Below, piece after piece: positions 36,522 to 48,159 of a stretch of 64,000 nucleotides of DNA. Every line of letters begins with the position of its first letter. Positions within the stretch are counted from its first letter, which is position 1. This DNA is from Diprion similis (Eukaryota > Arthropoda > Insecta > Hymenoptera > Diprionidae): contig NC_060112.1 of the NCBI RefSeq assembly GCF_021155765.1, positions 19,096,001 through 19,160,000 of the forward strand, written 5' to 3'. The translations under genes were made by a program, and so were the position numbers. Under the pieces are notes generated by a model. That model saw only the letters and a program-made list of their open reading frames with translations, made no database searches and had not been told where the DNA came from.

Positions 36522-37299
36522 CGAGTATTCAGGTAGTGGCAACATGATTTGATTTAAAAAAAGTGTTGACTCAGCACACACACAAGCGTTAATTAAAGCA
36601 TACTACAAGACACTACTAATCGTAAACTCCCAGGGCACCAAGATCTTATGCTACGAGCCTGAGTGCTCGAAGCAGGCGGAATTTGGTCGATCAGAGTCCC
36701 TGCTACACAACAAAGGATGTAGTGTAAACAAGAACGTCTCTTTCTTTTTCTGGTGACCATTTCCACCTGACTTTGTGGCGATAGTCACGTTTGCGACGCA
36801 AATAGCGTCTCGCGATTATCGCCAGATTATCCGCTTAGTGGGAGTACTTCGATCGCATCCAATTGTGGGTTGCTGTTTTTAGCAACGGTTTTCACCACAA
36901 GCGTGATTATTGCTTCAAGGTAATTTTTCATGTTTCAGTGATTTCCTCAGCAACATGCTGGTGGCCGCGAGCCAAAACTTTGAAAAGGGCTGAAACTCTG
37001 ATCCAACTCAAAGATCCAGATTTGATTGAAACACGAAATAAATAATTAACGTGCTTCAACACGTTGAAAAACAATGTTATTTGTGAACTTATTGTCATCT
37101 GTACAATAAGGTAAACGAGAATGCCTTATTCGTACGAGATGCGTCCACAATTACAAGATATTTTCAGTCAACGAAAATTCTAGGACGTCAACTTTTTACT
37201 TCACTTTTTAATCAAACTTGAATCGTTGACTGCAGATTCTTGCAACCTTGATTCTTGGATCTGTGATTTTTCTTCCTCACCTTTTCGGAAACCCGTCGT
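36522..37299. other. Gene-free sequence before decayed satellite-2 monomers
   Basis: No gene or repeat is recognised. A short plus-strand ORF at 36,863-37,045 and a cysteine-containing stretch near 36,650-36,730 (CYEPECSKQ) show no identifiable family. Confidence 0.45.
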
Positions 37300-37599
37300 A
37301 AATTTCAGGTGTTTCGGCCGTAACTTTTGGTCCGTTAAGCATCTTACTTTTTTGCCAGTTTTGAAGACTAATTGTACCCTCCGAAATGTAAAATGAACAC
37401 GCAGAGCAGCAAAGGACAAACATCTGAAAAAATACTAAAAGAAATCTCTGTTTTGCAGCTGCAACTTTTGATCGGCTGCTTTACGCGTATTCGGACTGCG
37501 CGCAATTGATTCCTCTAGCAAAATTACGTCAACATGACTCACTTTTTTTTAAGCTAGAAATTTTTTTCTTTGAATCGAGTGTATGAGTCTTCCTTATTA
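37300..37599 (+). repeat. Decayed satellite-2 monomers left of the foldback element
   Basis: Pieces of the 312-bp unit occur in array orientation. GTTTCGGCCGTAACTTTTGG lies near 37,313. TTTTGCAGCTGCAACTTTTG, then GCGTATTCGGACTGCGCGC and GATTCCTCTAGCAAAATTACG, lie at 37,452-37,530. AAGCTAGAAATTTTTTTC and GAATCGAGTGTATGAGTC lie at 37,552-37,590, corresponding to the unit's GAGCTGAAAGTTTTTTG and GAATCGATTTGTATGACC. Internal deletions shorten them. They show that satellite-2 sequence existed on this side of the foldback element. Confidence 0.8.
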
Positions 37600-39602
37600 T
37601 ATACATTTGGAAATGCAAATGAACGGAGAAGGCTTAATTTTGGATATGTTGTGGGAAGTGCTTAGAAAAGCTCAACTTTAAGTTGTCGACCTCGATTTCC
37701 TATGTGCATTTTCCGCCATCTAGAAAAAAGGGTTTAATTTTATTTTTTTTCGATAACTCGGTTGTGCGTCGTCATACATGAATGGTTGTAATATACTTTT
37801 TTGTTGCTTCTTTACGTTCTACAATTTAGGTCTCATGTATTTTCAACTTATCGTTGATGGTTGTTAAGATATCGAGCGCTAAAGTTAAAAATAAAGTCTT
37901 CGCAGCCGATTTTTCGCTATTTTCTCCTTTTTCATGATATATATCGAAAAATTGTCCATCACAAAACTTGTAGAGCATGCTAATACCTACAAAATTGTTC
38001 TGAAGGTTTGTTTTGTTTGACAAAAATTACGACTGTTAGAGCGCCGTAAAGTTGGTAAGTCCGTGAAAAGTTTTGATTTCATAGCCCGCGCAGATGTATA
38101 TATATATGTTGGAATGAATTTGCGGTTGTGGAGAAAATGATTCAAGTACAATAGAAATAAATAAAACCGCATAATTATGATTAATACGTTAAAAATTTAT
38201 GATGTAATTCTATGATTTGATGTTGTAAAAGAGGAGGATGAATCGGGTTTTTTGTTATATTTAAATTATTTAACTTTTCGATAGTCCTGTTTCGTAGTCT
38301 TCAGTCGATTAAGAATAACGCTTTAAAGAATTTTTATACAAGTACATGTTTTTATGTTGTAAAAGAGGAAAAAGAATCAGATTTTTTTTATATTTAAATT
38401 ATTCTACGTTTCGATGGTCTTGGTTCGCAGTTTTCAATCAATTACGAATAACACTGTAAAAATTTATTATACCAGTACACATTTTTATGTTGTAAAAGAG
38501 TAAAATAAATCAGTTTTTTTTTATATTTAAATTCTTCTACGTTTCGATGGTCTTGGTTCGCAGTTTTCAATCAATTACGAATAACACTGTAAAAATTTAT
38601 TATACCAGTACACATTTTTATGTTGTAAAAGAGTAAAATAAATCAGTTTTTTTTTATATTTAAATTCTTCTACGTTTCGATGGTCCTGGTTCGCAGTCTT
38701 CCTGTTCGGCACACTTATCGAGTCGGGATGATTCTTGGACCACAATAAGCGATTCTTCAGTAGTCGAATCATTGTAATTGATTAAAGACTACGAACCAGG
38801 AACATCGAAAAGTTAAACAATTTAAATATAAAAAAAAAAAACGATTTATTTTTTTCTTTTACAACATGAAAACGTGTACATGGATAATAAATTTTCAAAG
38901 TGTTATTCGTAATTGATTGAAAACTGCGAACCAGGACCATCTGAACGTAGAATAATTTGAATGAAACGAAAAACCCGATTCATCCTCCTCTTTTACAACA
39001 TAAAAACACAGAATTGCATAACAAATTTTTAACGTATTATTCATAATTTTGCTGTTTTATTTGTTTCTATTGTACTTGAATCATTTTCTCTACAACCGCA
39101 AATCCATTCCAACATATATATATACATCTGCGCGGGCTATAAAATCAAAACTTTTGACGGACATACCGACTTTACGGCGCTCTAACAGTCGTAATTTTTG
39201 TCAAACAAAACAAACCTCCAGAACGATTTTGTAGGTATTAGGATGCTCTACAAGATTTGTGATTAAATATTTTTCGATATATATCATGAAAAAGGAGAAA
39301 ATAGCAGAAAATCGGTTGCGAAGACTTTATTTTTAACTTTCGCACTCGATATCTTAACAACCATCAACGAAAGATTGAAAATGCATAAAACCTGAATTGT
39401 GGAACGTGAAAAAAAAATCGTACAACAATTCACGTATGACAATGCGCATCCGAGTTATCGAGAAAAAAAGAAATTGAACCCTTTTTTCAAGTTAGCGGAA
39501 AATGGACATGGGAAATCGAGGTCGACAACTTGAAGTTGAGCTTTTCTAAGCACTCCCCAACACGTATTCAGAATTCAGCTTTCTCGGTTCATTTGCATGT
39601 AT
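37600..39602. mobile_element. Foldback-like 2.0-kb inverted-repeat element
   Basis: A long palindrome: the left arm (37,600-38,701) and right arm (38,788-39,602) are reverse complements across most of their length, around an 86-bp spacer. Matched pairs include GCTTAGAAAAGCTCAACTT (37,660) with AAGTTGAGCTTTTCTAAGC (39,533), GTCGACCTCGATTTCC (37,684) with GGAAATCGAGGTCGAC (39,510), TTAGAGCGCCGTAAAGT (38,036) with its inverse (39,170), and GATGAATCGGGTTTTT (38,237) with its inverse (38,975). Outer ends read ATACAT...GCAAATGAAC in both arms. The left arm is longer because it holds extra tandem subrepeats. No transposase is encoded. Long arms with internal subrepeats and a tiny core are typical of foldback elements. 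It is flanked by satellite-2 sequence on both sides. Confidence 0.85.
38220..38690. repeat. 133-bp tandem subrepeats inside the foldback arm
   Basis: The ATGTTGTAAAAGAG motif recurs at 38,220, 38,354, 38,487 and 38,620, spacing 133-134 bp. Each subrepeat has an A/T tract (TTTTTTTTATATTTAAATT), a CTACGTTTCGATGGTC block and a GTTTTCAATCAATTACG block. The third and fourth copies are nearly identical. The right arm carries about two copies in inverse orientation (38,790-39,005). Confidence 0.88.
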
Positions 39603-40045
39603 CAGCCGTTTTTTCGTATGTAATGACTGCACTATAACTGATTAGACCCTCAGGAACACAGAAAACGCAGCAAAAAGTCTGCGGGACCATCGGTAAAATA
39701 ACAGAAGTACGGACAAAAGACCAGCAGCAAAAAAATTACAAAATGAACGTTTTGTTTTCGGCTATAACTTTTGATCCGTTGCTCGCAGCGTATTGGGACT
39801 GCGCTTGATCGATTTCTCTCGCAAAATTACGTCGGAATAGTGCCTGAATGAATTTATTGCAGCATTTTTCGGAATCTTCGGAATTTTTGCTCAAAATTCA
39901 AAGGGGTAAGCCTTGCTTTTTTGGTCATTTTCGGAGCCGAAAGTTTTTTGTCTCGGAATCGATTTGTATGACCATCTCTAGAGTAATTCGACCCCCAGGA
40001 ACTCAGAAAACACCTCAAAAATAGCGTAGGAGCAGCAGCAGAGAA
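39603..40045 (+). repeat. Divergent left-edge monomers of satellite 2
   Basis: The first monomer after the foldback element is old and different. It has TCGTATGTAATGACTGC and GACCCTCAGGAACACAG in place of the canonical TTGTATGACCATCTC and GACCCCCAGGAACTCAG. It also carries an extra segment with GACCATCGGTAAAAT and GACCAGCAGCAAAAAAA, absent from amplified units. From about 39,735 the sequence approaches the canonical unit but with GCGCTTGATCGATTTC. The same extra segment is seen at the far right edge of the array. Confidence 0.85.
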
Positions 40046-43000
40046 ATGACGACGAAAATCATGAGTTTTCCGGCTGTGACTTTTGATCTATCGCTCGCAG
40101 CGTATTGGGACTGCGCTTAATCGATTCCTCTCGCAAAATTACGTCGAAGTAGTGCCTGAAAGAATTTATTGCAGCATTTTTCGGAATCTTCGAAATTTCT
40201 GCCAAAAATTCAAAGGGGTAAGCCTTGCTTTTTTGGTCATTTTCGGAGCCGAAAGTTTTTTGTCTCGGAATCGATTTGTATGACCATCTCTAGAGTAATT
40301 CGACCCCCAGGAACTCAGAAAACACCTCAAAAATAGCGTAGGAGCAGCAGCAGAGAAATGACGACGAAAATCATGAGTTTTCCGGCTGTGACTTTTGATC
40401 TATCGCTCGCAGCGTATTGGGACTGCGCTGATCGATTTCTCTCGCAAAATTACGTCGAAATAGTGCCTGAAAGAATTTATTGCAGCATTTTTCGGAATCT
40501 TCGATATTTCTGCCAAGAATTCAAAGGGGTAAGCCTAGCTTTTTTGGTCATTTTCGGAGCCGAAAGTTTTTTGTCTCGAAATTGATTTGTATGACCATCT
40601 CTAGAGTAATTCGACCCACAGGAACTCAGAAAACACCTCAAAAATAGCGTAGGAGCAGCAGCAGAGAAATGACGACGAAAATCATGAGTTTTTCGGCTGT
40701 AACTATTGATTTATCGCTCGCAGCGTATTGGGACTGCGCTCAATCGATTCCTCTCGCAAAATTACGTCGGAATAGTGCCTGAATAAATTTATTGCAGCAT
40801 ATTTCGGAATCTTCGAAATTTTTGCTAAAAATCCAGAGGGGAAAGCCTTGCTTTTCTGGTCATTTTCGGAGCTGAAAGTTTTTTGTCTCGGAATCGGTTT
40901 GTATGACCATCTCGAGAGTAATTCGACCCCCAGGAACTCAGAAAACACCTCAAAAATAGCGTAGAAGCAGCAGAGAAATGACGACGAAAATCATGAGTTT
41001 TTCGGCTGTAACTTTTGATCTATCGCTCGCAGCGTATTGGGACTGCGCTGATCGATTTCTCTCGCAAAATTACGTCGAAATAGTGCCTGAAAGAATTTAT
41101 TGCAGCATTTTTCGGAATCTTCGAAATTTCTGCCAAGAATTCAAAGGGGTAAGCCTTGCTTTTTTGGTCATTTTCGGAGCCGGAAGTTTTTTGTCTCGGA
41201 ATTGATTTGTATGACCATCTCAGGAGTAATTCGACCCCCAGGAACTCAGAAAACACCTCAAAAATAGCGTAGGAGCAGCAGCAGAGAAATGACGACGAAA
41301 ATCATGAGTTTTCCGGCTGTAACTTTTGATCTATCGCTCGCAGCGTATCGGGACTGCGCTTAATCGATTCCTCTCGCAAAATTACGTCGGAATAGTGCCT
41401 GAATGAATTTATTGCAGCATTTTTCGGAATCTTCAAAATTTTTGCTAAAAATCCAAAGGGGTAAGCCTTGCTTTTTTGGTCATTTTCGGAGCCGAAAGTT
41501 TTTTGTCTCGGAATCGATTTGTATGACCATCTCGAGAGTAATTCGACCCCCAGGAACTCAGAAAACACCTCAAAAATAGCGTAGGAGCAGCAGCAGAGAA
41601 ATGACGACGAAAATCATGAGTTTTTCGGCTGTAACTTTTGATCTATCGCTCGCAGCGTATTGGGACTGCGCTTAATCGATTCCTCTCGCAAAATTACGTC
41701 GGAATAGTGCCTGAATGAATTTATTGCAGCATTTTTCGGAATCTTCAAAATTTTTGCTAAAAATCCAAAGGGGTAAGCCTTGCTTTTTTGGTCATTTTCG
41801 GAGCTCAAAGTTTTTTGTCTCGGAATCGATTTGTATGACCATCTCTAGAGTAATTCGACCCCCAGGAACTCAGAAAACACCTCAAAAATAGCGTAGGAGC
41901 AGCAGCAGAGAAATGACGACGAAAATCATGAGTTTTTCGGCTGTAACTTTTGATCTATCGCTCGCAGCGTATTGGGACTGCGCTTAATCGATTCCTCTCG
42001 CAAAATTACGTCGGAATAGTGCCTGAATGAATTTATTGCAGCATTTTTCGGAATCTTCGAAATTTTTGCTAAAAATCCAAAGGGGTAAGCCTTGCTTTTT
42101 TGGTCATTTTCGGAGCTGAAAGTTTTTTGTCTCGGAATCGATTTGTATGACCATCTCTAGAGTAATTCGACCCCCAGGAACTCAGAAAACACCTCAAAAA
42201 TAGCGTAGGAGCAGCAGCAGAGAAATGACGACGAAAATCATGAGTTTTTCGGCTGTAACTTTTGATCTAACGCTCGCAGCGTATTGGGACTGCGCTTAAT
42301 CGATTCCTCTCGCAAAATTACGTCGAAGGAGTGCCTGAAAGAATTTATTGCAGCATTTTTCGGAATCTTCGAAATTTCTGCCAAAAATTCAAAGGGGTAA
42401 GCCTTGCTTTTTTGGTCATTTTCGGAGCCGAAAGTTTTTTGTCTCGGAATCGATTTGTATGACCATCTCTAGAGTAATTCGACCCCCAGGAACTCAGAAA
42501 ACACCTCAAAAATAGCGTAGGAGCAGCAGCAGAGAAATGACGACGAAAATCATGAGTTTTCCGGCTGTGACTTTTGATCTATCGCTCGCAGCGTATTGGG
42601 ACTGCGCTGATCGATTTCTCTCGCAAAATTACGTCGAAATAGTGCCTGAAAGAATTTATTGCAGCATTTTTCGGAATCTTCGAAATTTCTGCCAAGAATT
42701 CAAAGGGGTAAGCCTAGCTTTTTTGGTCATTTTCGGAGCCGGAAGTTTTTTGTCTCGAAATTGATTTGTATGACCATCTCTAGAGTAATTCGACCCACAG
42801 GAACTCAGAAAACACCTCAAAAATAGCGTAGGAGCAGCAGCAGAGAAATGACGACGAAAATCATGAGTTTTTCGGCTGTAACTATTGATTTATCGCTCGC
42901 AGCGTATTGGGACTGCGCTCAATCGATTCCTCTCGCAAAATTACGTCGGAATAGTGCCTGAATGAATTTATTGCAGCATATTTCGGAATCTTCGAAATTT

Positions 43001-43609
43001 TTGCTAAAAATCCAGAGGGGAAAGCCTTGCTTTTCTGGTCATTTTCGGAGCTGAAAGTTTTTTGTCTCGGAATCGGTTTAGATGACCATCTCGAGAGTAA
43101 TTCGACCCCCAGGAACTCAGAAAACACCTCAAAAATAGCGTAGAAGCAGCAGAGAAATGACGACGAAAATCATGAGTTTTTCGGCTGTAACTTTTGATCT
43201 ATCGCTCGCAGCGTATTGGGACTGCGCTGATCGATTTCTCTCGCAAAATTACGTCGAAATAGTGCCTGAAAGAATTTATTGCAGCATTTTTCGGAATCTT
43301 CGAAATTTCTGCCAAGAATTCAAAGGGGTAAGCCTTGCTTTTTTGGTCATTTTCGGAACCGGAAGTTTTTTGTCTCGGAATTGATTTGTATGACCATCTC
43401 AGGAGTAATTCGACCCCCAGGAACTCAGAAAACACCTCAAAAATAGCGTAGGAGCAGCAGCAGAGAAATGACGACGAAAATCATGAGTTTTCCGGCTGTA
43501 ACTTTTGATCTATCGCTCGCAGCGTATCGGGACTGCGCTTAATCGATTCCTCTCGCAAAATTACGTCGGAATAGTGCCTGAATGAATTTATTGCAGCATT
43601 TTTCGGAAT
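40046..43609 (+). repeat. 2,179-bp (7-mer) higher-order duplication in satellite 2
   Basis: The block from about 40,046 to 41,430 is repeated at 42,225 to 43,609, an offset of exactly 2,179 bp (seven units, two of them short). Anchors 40,358/42,537, 40,669/42,848 and 40,978/43,157 line up. Private variants are shared, such as GACCCACAGG, ATTGATTTATCG, AATCCAGAGGGGAAAGC, CATCTCAGGAGTAATTC and GCGTATCGGGAC. The units between the copies are of the common form. Confidence 0.9.
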
Positions 43610-44079
43610 CTTCGAAATTTTTGCTAAAAATCCAAAGGGGTAAGCCTTGCTTTTTTGGTCATTTTCGGAGCTGAAAGTTTTTTGTCTCGGAATCGATTTG
43701 TATGACCATCTCTAGAGTAATTCGACCCCCAGGAACTCAGAAAACACCTCAAAAATAGCGTAGGAGCAGCAGCAGAGAAATGACGACGAAAATCATGAGT
43801 TTTCCGGCTGTGACTTTTGATCTATCGCTCGCAGCGTATTGGGACTGCGCTGATCGATTTCTCTCGCAAAATTACGTCGAAATAGTGCCTGAAAGAATTT
43901 ATTGCAGCATTTTTCGGAATCTTCGAAATTTCTGCCAAGAATTCAAAGGGGTAAGCCTAGCTTTTCTGGTCATTTTCGGAGCTGAAAGTTTTTTGTCTCG
44001 GAATCGGTTTGTATGACCATCTCGAGAGTAATTCGACCCCCAGGAACTCAGAAAACACCTCAAAAATAGCGTAGAAGCA

Positions 44080-45320
44080 GCAGAGAAATGACGACGAAAA
44101 TCATGAGTTTTTCGGCTGTAACTTTTGATCTATCGCTCGCAGCGTATTGGGACTGCGCTGATCGATTTCTCTCGCAAAATTACGTCGAAATAGTGCCTGA
44201 AAGAATTTATTGCAGCATTTTTCGGAATCTTCAAAATTTTTGCTAAAAATCCAAAGGGGTAAGCCTTGCTTTTTTGGTCATTTTCGGAGCTGAAAGTTGT
44301 TTGTCTCGGAATCGATTTGTATGACCATCTCTAGAGTAATTCGACCCCCAGGGACTCAGAAAACACCTCAAAAATAGCGTAGGAGCAGCAGCAGAGAAAT
44401 GACGACGAAAATCATGAGTTTTTCGGCTGTAACTTTTGATCTATCGCTCGCAGCGTATTGGGACTGCGCTTAATCGATTCCTCTCGCAAAATTACGTCGG
44501 AATAGTGCCTGAATGAATTTATTGCAGCATTTTTCGGAATCTTCGAAATTTTTGCTAAAAATCCAAAGGGGTAAGCCTTGCTTTTTTGGTCATTTTCGGA
44601 GCCGAAAGTTTTTTGTCTCGGAATCGATTTGTATGACCATCTCTAGAGTAATTCGACCCCCAGGAACTCAGAAAACACCTCAAAAATAGCGTAGAAGCAG
44701 CAGCAGAGAAATGACGACGAAAATCATGAGTTTTTCGGCTGTAACTTTTGATCTATCGCTCGCAGCGTATTGGGACTGCGCTGATCGATTTCTCTCGCAA
44801 AATTACGTCGAAATAGTGCCTGAAAGAATTTATTGCAGCATTTTTCGGAATCTTCAAAATTTTTGCTAAAAATCCAAAGGGGTAAGCCTTGCTTTTTTGG
44901 TCATTTTCGGAGCTGAAAGTTGTTTGTCTCGGAATCGATTTGTATGACCATCTCTAGAGTAATTCGACCCCCAGGGACTCAGAAAACACCTCAAAAATAG
45001 CGTAGGAGCAGCAGCAGAGAAATGACGACGAAAATCATGAGTTTTTCGGCTGTAACTTTTGATCTATCGCTCGCAGCGTATTGGGACTGCGCTTAATCGA
45101 TTCCTCTCGCAAAATTACGTCGGAATAGTGCCTGAATGAATTTATTGCAGCATTTTTCGGAATCTTCGAAATTTTTGCTAAAAATCCAAAGGGGTAAGCC
45201 TTGCTTTTTTGGTCATTTTCGGAGCCGAAAGTTTTTTGTCTCGGAATCGATTTGTATGACCATCTCTAGAGTAATTCGACCCCCAGGAACTCAGAAAACA
45301 CCTCAAAAATAGCGTAGAAG
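44080..45320 (+). repeat. 624-bp (dimer) duplication in satellite 2
   Basis: Two consecutive dimers share rare variants 624 bp apart: GAAAGTTGTTTGTCTCGG near 44,292 and 44,916, and CCCAGGGACTCAG near 44,346 and 44,970. Each pairs a GCGCTGATCGATTTC unit with a GCGCTTAATCGATTCC unit. A third GAAAGTTGTTTG occurs alone near 47,100. Confidence 0.85.
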
Positions 45321-48159
45321 CAGCAGCAGAGAAATGACGACGAAAATCATGAGTTTTTCGGCTGTAACTTTTGATCTATCGCTCGCAGCGTATTGGGACT
45401 GCGCTTAATCGATTCCTCTCGCAAAATTACGTCGGAATAGTGCCTGAATGAATTTATTGCAGCATATTTAGGAATCTTCGAAATTTTTGCTAAAAATCCA
45501 AAGGGGTAAGCCTTGCTTTTTTGGTCATTTTCGGAGCCGAAAGTTTTTTGTCTCGGAATCGATTTGTATGACCATCTCTAGAGTAATTCGACCCCCAGGA
45601 ACTCAGAAAACACCTCAAAAATAGCGTAGGAGCAGCAGCAGAGAAATGACGACGAAAATCATGAGTTTTTCGGCTGTAACTTTTGATCTATCGCTCGCAG
45701 CGTATTGGGACTGCGCTTAATCGATTCCTCTCGCAAAATTACGTCGGAATAGTGCCTGAATGAATTTATTGCAGCATTTTTCGGAATCTTCGAAATTTTT
45801 GCTAAAAATCCAAAGGGGTAAGCCTTGCTTTTTTGGTCATTTTCGGAGCTGAAAGTTTTTTGTCTCGGAATCGATTTGTATGACCATCTCTAGAGTAATT
45901 CGACCCCCAGGAACTCAGAAAACACCTCAAAAATAGCGTAGGAGCAGCAGCAGAGAAATGACGACGAAAATCATGAGTTTTTCGGCTGTAACTTTTGATC
46001 TATCGCTCGCAGCGTATTGGGACTGCGCTTAATCGATTCCTCTCGCAAAATTACGTCGGAATAGTGCCTGAATGAATTTATTGCAGCATTTTTCGGAATC
46101 TTCGAAATTTTTGCTAAAAATCCAAAGGGGTAAGCCTTGCTTTTTTGGTCATTTTCGGAGCTGAAAGTTTTTTGTCCCGGAATCGATTTGTATGACCATC
46201 TCTAGAGTAATTCGACCCCCAGGAACTCAGAAAACACCTCAAAAATAGCGTAGGAGCAGCAGCAGAGAAATGACGACGAAAATCATGAGTTTTTCGGCTG
46301 TAACTTTTGATCTATCGCTCGCAGCGTATTGGGACTGCGCTTAATCGATTCCTCTCGCAAAATTACGTCGGAATAGTGCCTGAATGAATTTATTGCAGCA
46401 TTTTTCGGAATCTTCGAAATTTTTGCTAAAAATCCAAAGGGGTAAGCCTTGCTTTTTTGGTCATTTTCGGAGCTGAAAGTTTTTTGTCTCGGAATCGATT
46501 TGTATGACCATCTCTAGAGTAATTCGACCCCCAGGAACTCAGAAAACACCTCAAAAATAGCGTAGGAGCAGCAGCAGAGAAATGACGACGAAAATCATGA
46601 GTTTTTCGGCCGTAACTTTTGATCTATCGCTCGCAGCGTATTGGGACTGCGCTTAATCGATTCCTCTCGCAAAATTACGTCGGAATAGTGCCTGAATGAA
46701 TTTATTGCAGCATTTTTCGGAATCTTCGAAATTTTTGCTAAAAATCCAAAGGGGTAAGCCTTGCTTTTTTGGTCATTTTCGGAGCCGAAAGTTTTTTGTC
46801 TCGGAATCGATTTGTATGACCATCTCTAGAGTAATTCGACCCCCAGGAACTCAGAAAACACCTCAAAAATAGCGTAGGAGCAGCAGCAGAGAAATGACGA
46901 CGAAAATCATGAGTTTTTCGGCTGTAACTTTTGATCTATCGCTCGCAGCGTATTGGGACTGCGCTTAATCGATTCCTCTCGCAAAATTACGTCGGAATAG
47001 TGCCTGAATGAATTTATTGCAGCATTTTTCGGAATCTTCGAAATTTTTGCTAAAAATCCAAAGGGGTAAGCCTTGCTTTTTTGGTCATTTTCGGAGCTGA
47101 AAGTTGTTTGTCTCGGAATCGATTTGTATGACCATCTCTAGAGTAATTCGACCCCCAGGAACTCAGAAAACACCTCAAAAATAGCGTAGGAGCAGCAGCA
47201 GAGAAATGACGACGAAAATCATGAGTTTTTCGGCTGTAACTTTTGATCTATCGCTCGCAGCGTATTGGGACTGCGCTGATCGATTTCTCTCGCAAAATTA
47301 CGTCGAAATAGTGCCTGAAAGAATTTATTGCAGCATTTTTCGGAATCTTCGAAATTTCTGCCAAGAATTCAAAGGGGTAAGCCTTGCTTTTTTGGTCATT
47401 TTCGGAGCCGGAAGTTTTTTGTCTCGGAATTGATTTGTATGACCATCTCTAGAGTAATTCGACCCCCAGGAACTCAGAAAACACCTCAAAAATAGCGTAG
47501 GAGCAGCAGCAGAGAAATGACGACGAAAATCATGAGTTTTTCGGCTGTAACTTTTGATCTATCGCTCGCAGCGTATTGGGACTGCGCTTAATCGATTCCT
47601 CTCGCAAAAGTACGTCGGAATAGTGCCTGAATGAATTTATTGCAGCATATTTAGGAATCTTCGAAATTTTTGCTAAAAATCCAAAGGGGTAAGCCTTGCT
47701 TTTTTGGTCATTTTCGGAGCCGAAAGTTTTTTGTCTCGGAATCGATTTGTATGACCATCTCTAGAGTAATTCGACCCCCAGGAACTCAGAAAACACCTCA
47801 AAAATAGCGTAGGAGCAGCAGCAGAGAAATGACGACGAAAATCATGAGTTTTTCGGCTGTAACTTTTGATCTATCGCTCGCAGCGTATTGGGACTGCGCT
47901 TAATCGATTCCTCTCGCAAAATTACGTCGGAATAGTGCCTGAATGAATTTATTGCAGCATTTTTCGGAATCTTCGAAATTTTTGCTAAAAATCCAAAGGG
48001 GTAAGCCTTGCTTTTTTGGTCATTTTCGGAGCTGAAAGTTTTTTGTCTCGGAATCGATTTGTATGACCATCTCTAGAGTAATTCGACCCCCAGGAACTCA
48101 GAAAACACCTCAAAAATAGCGTAGGAGCAGCAGCAGAGAAATGACGACGAAAATCATGA

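Noticed and set aside
40083..47433. Repeated 75-78-codon ORFs (MTTKIMSF...) and minus-strand ORFs (MFSEFLGVEL...) in satellite 2
   Set aside because: They are the 312-bp repeat read in two frames. Most units carry a TAA in the plus frame, there is no codon-level conservation, and ORF limits simply follow the repeat.
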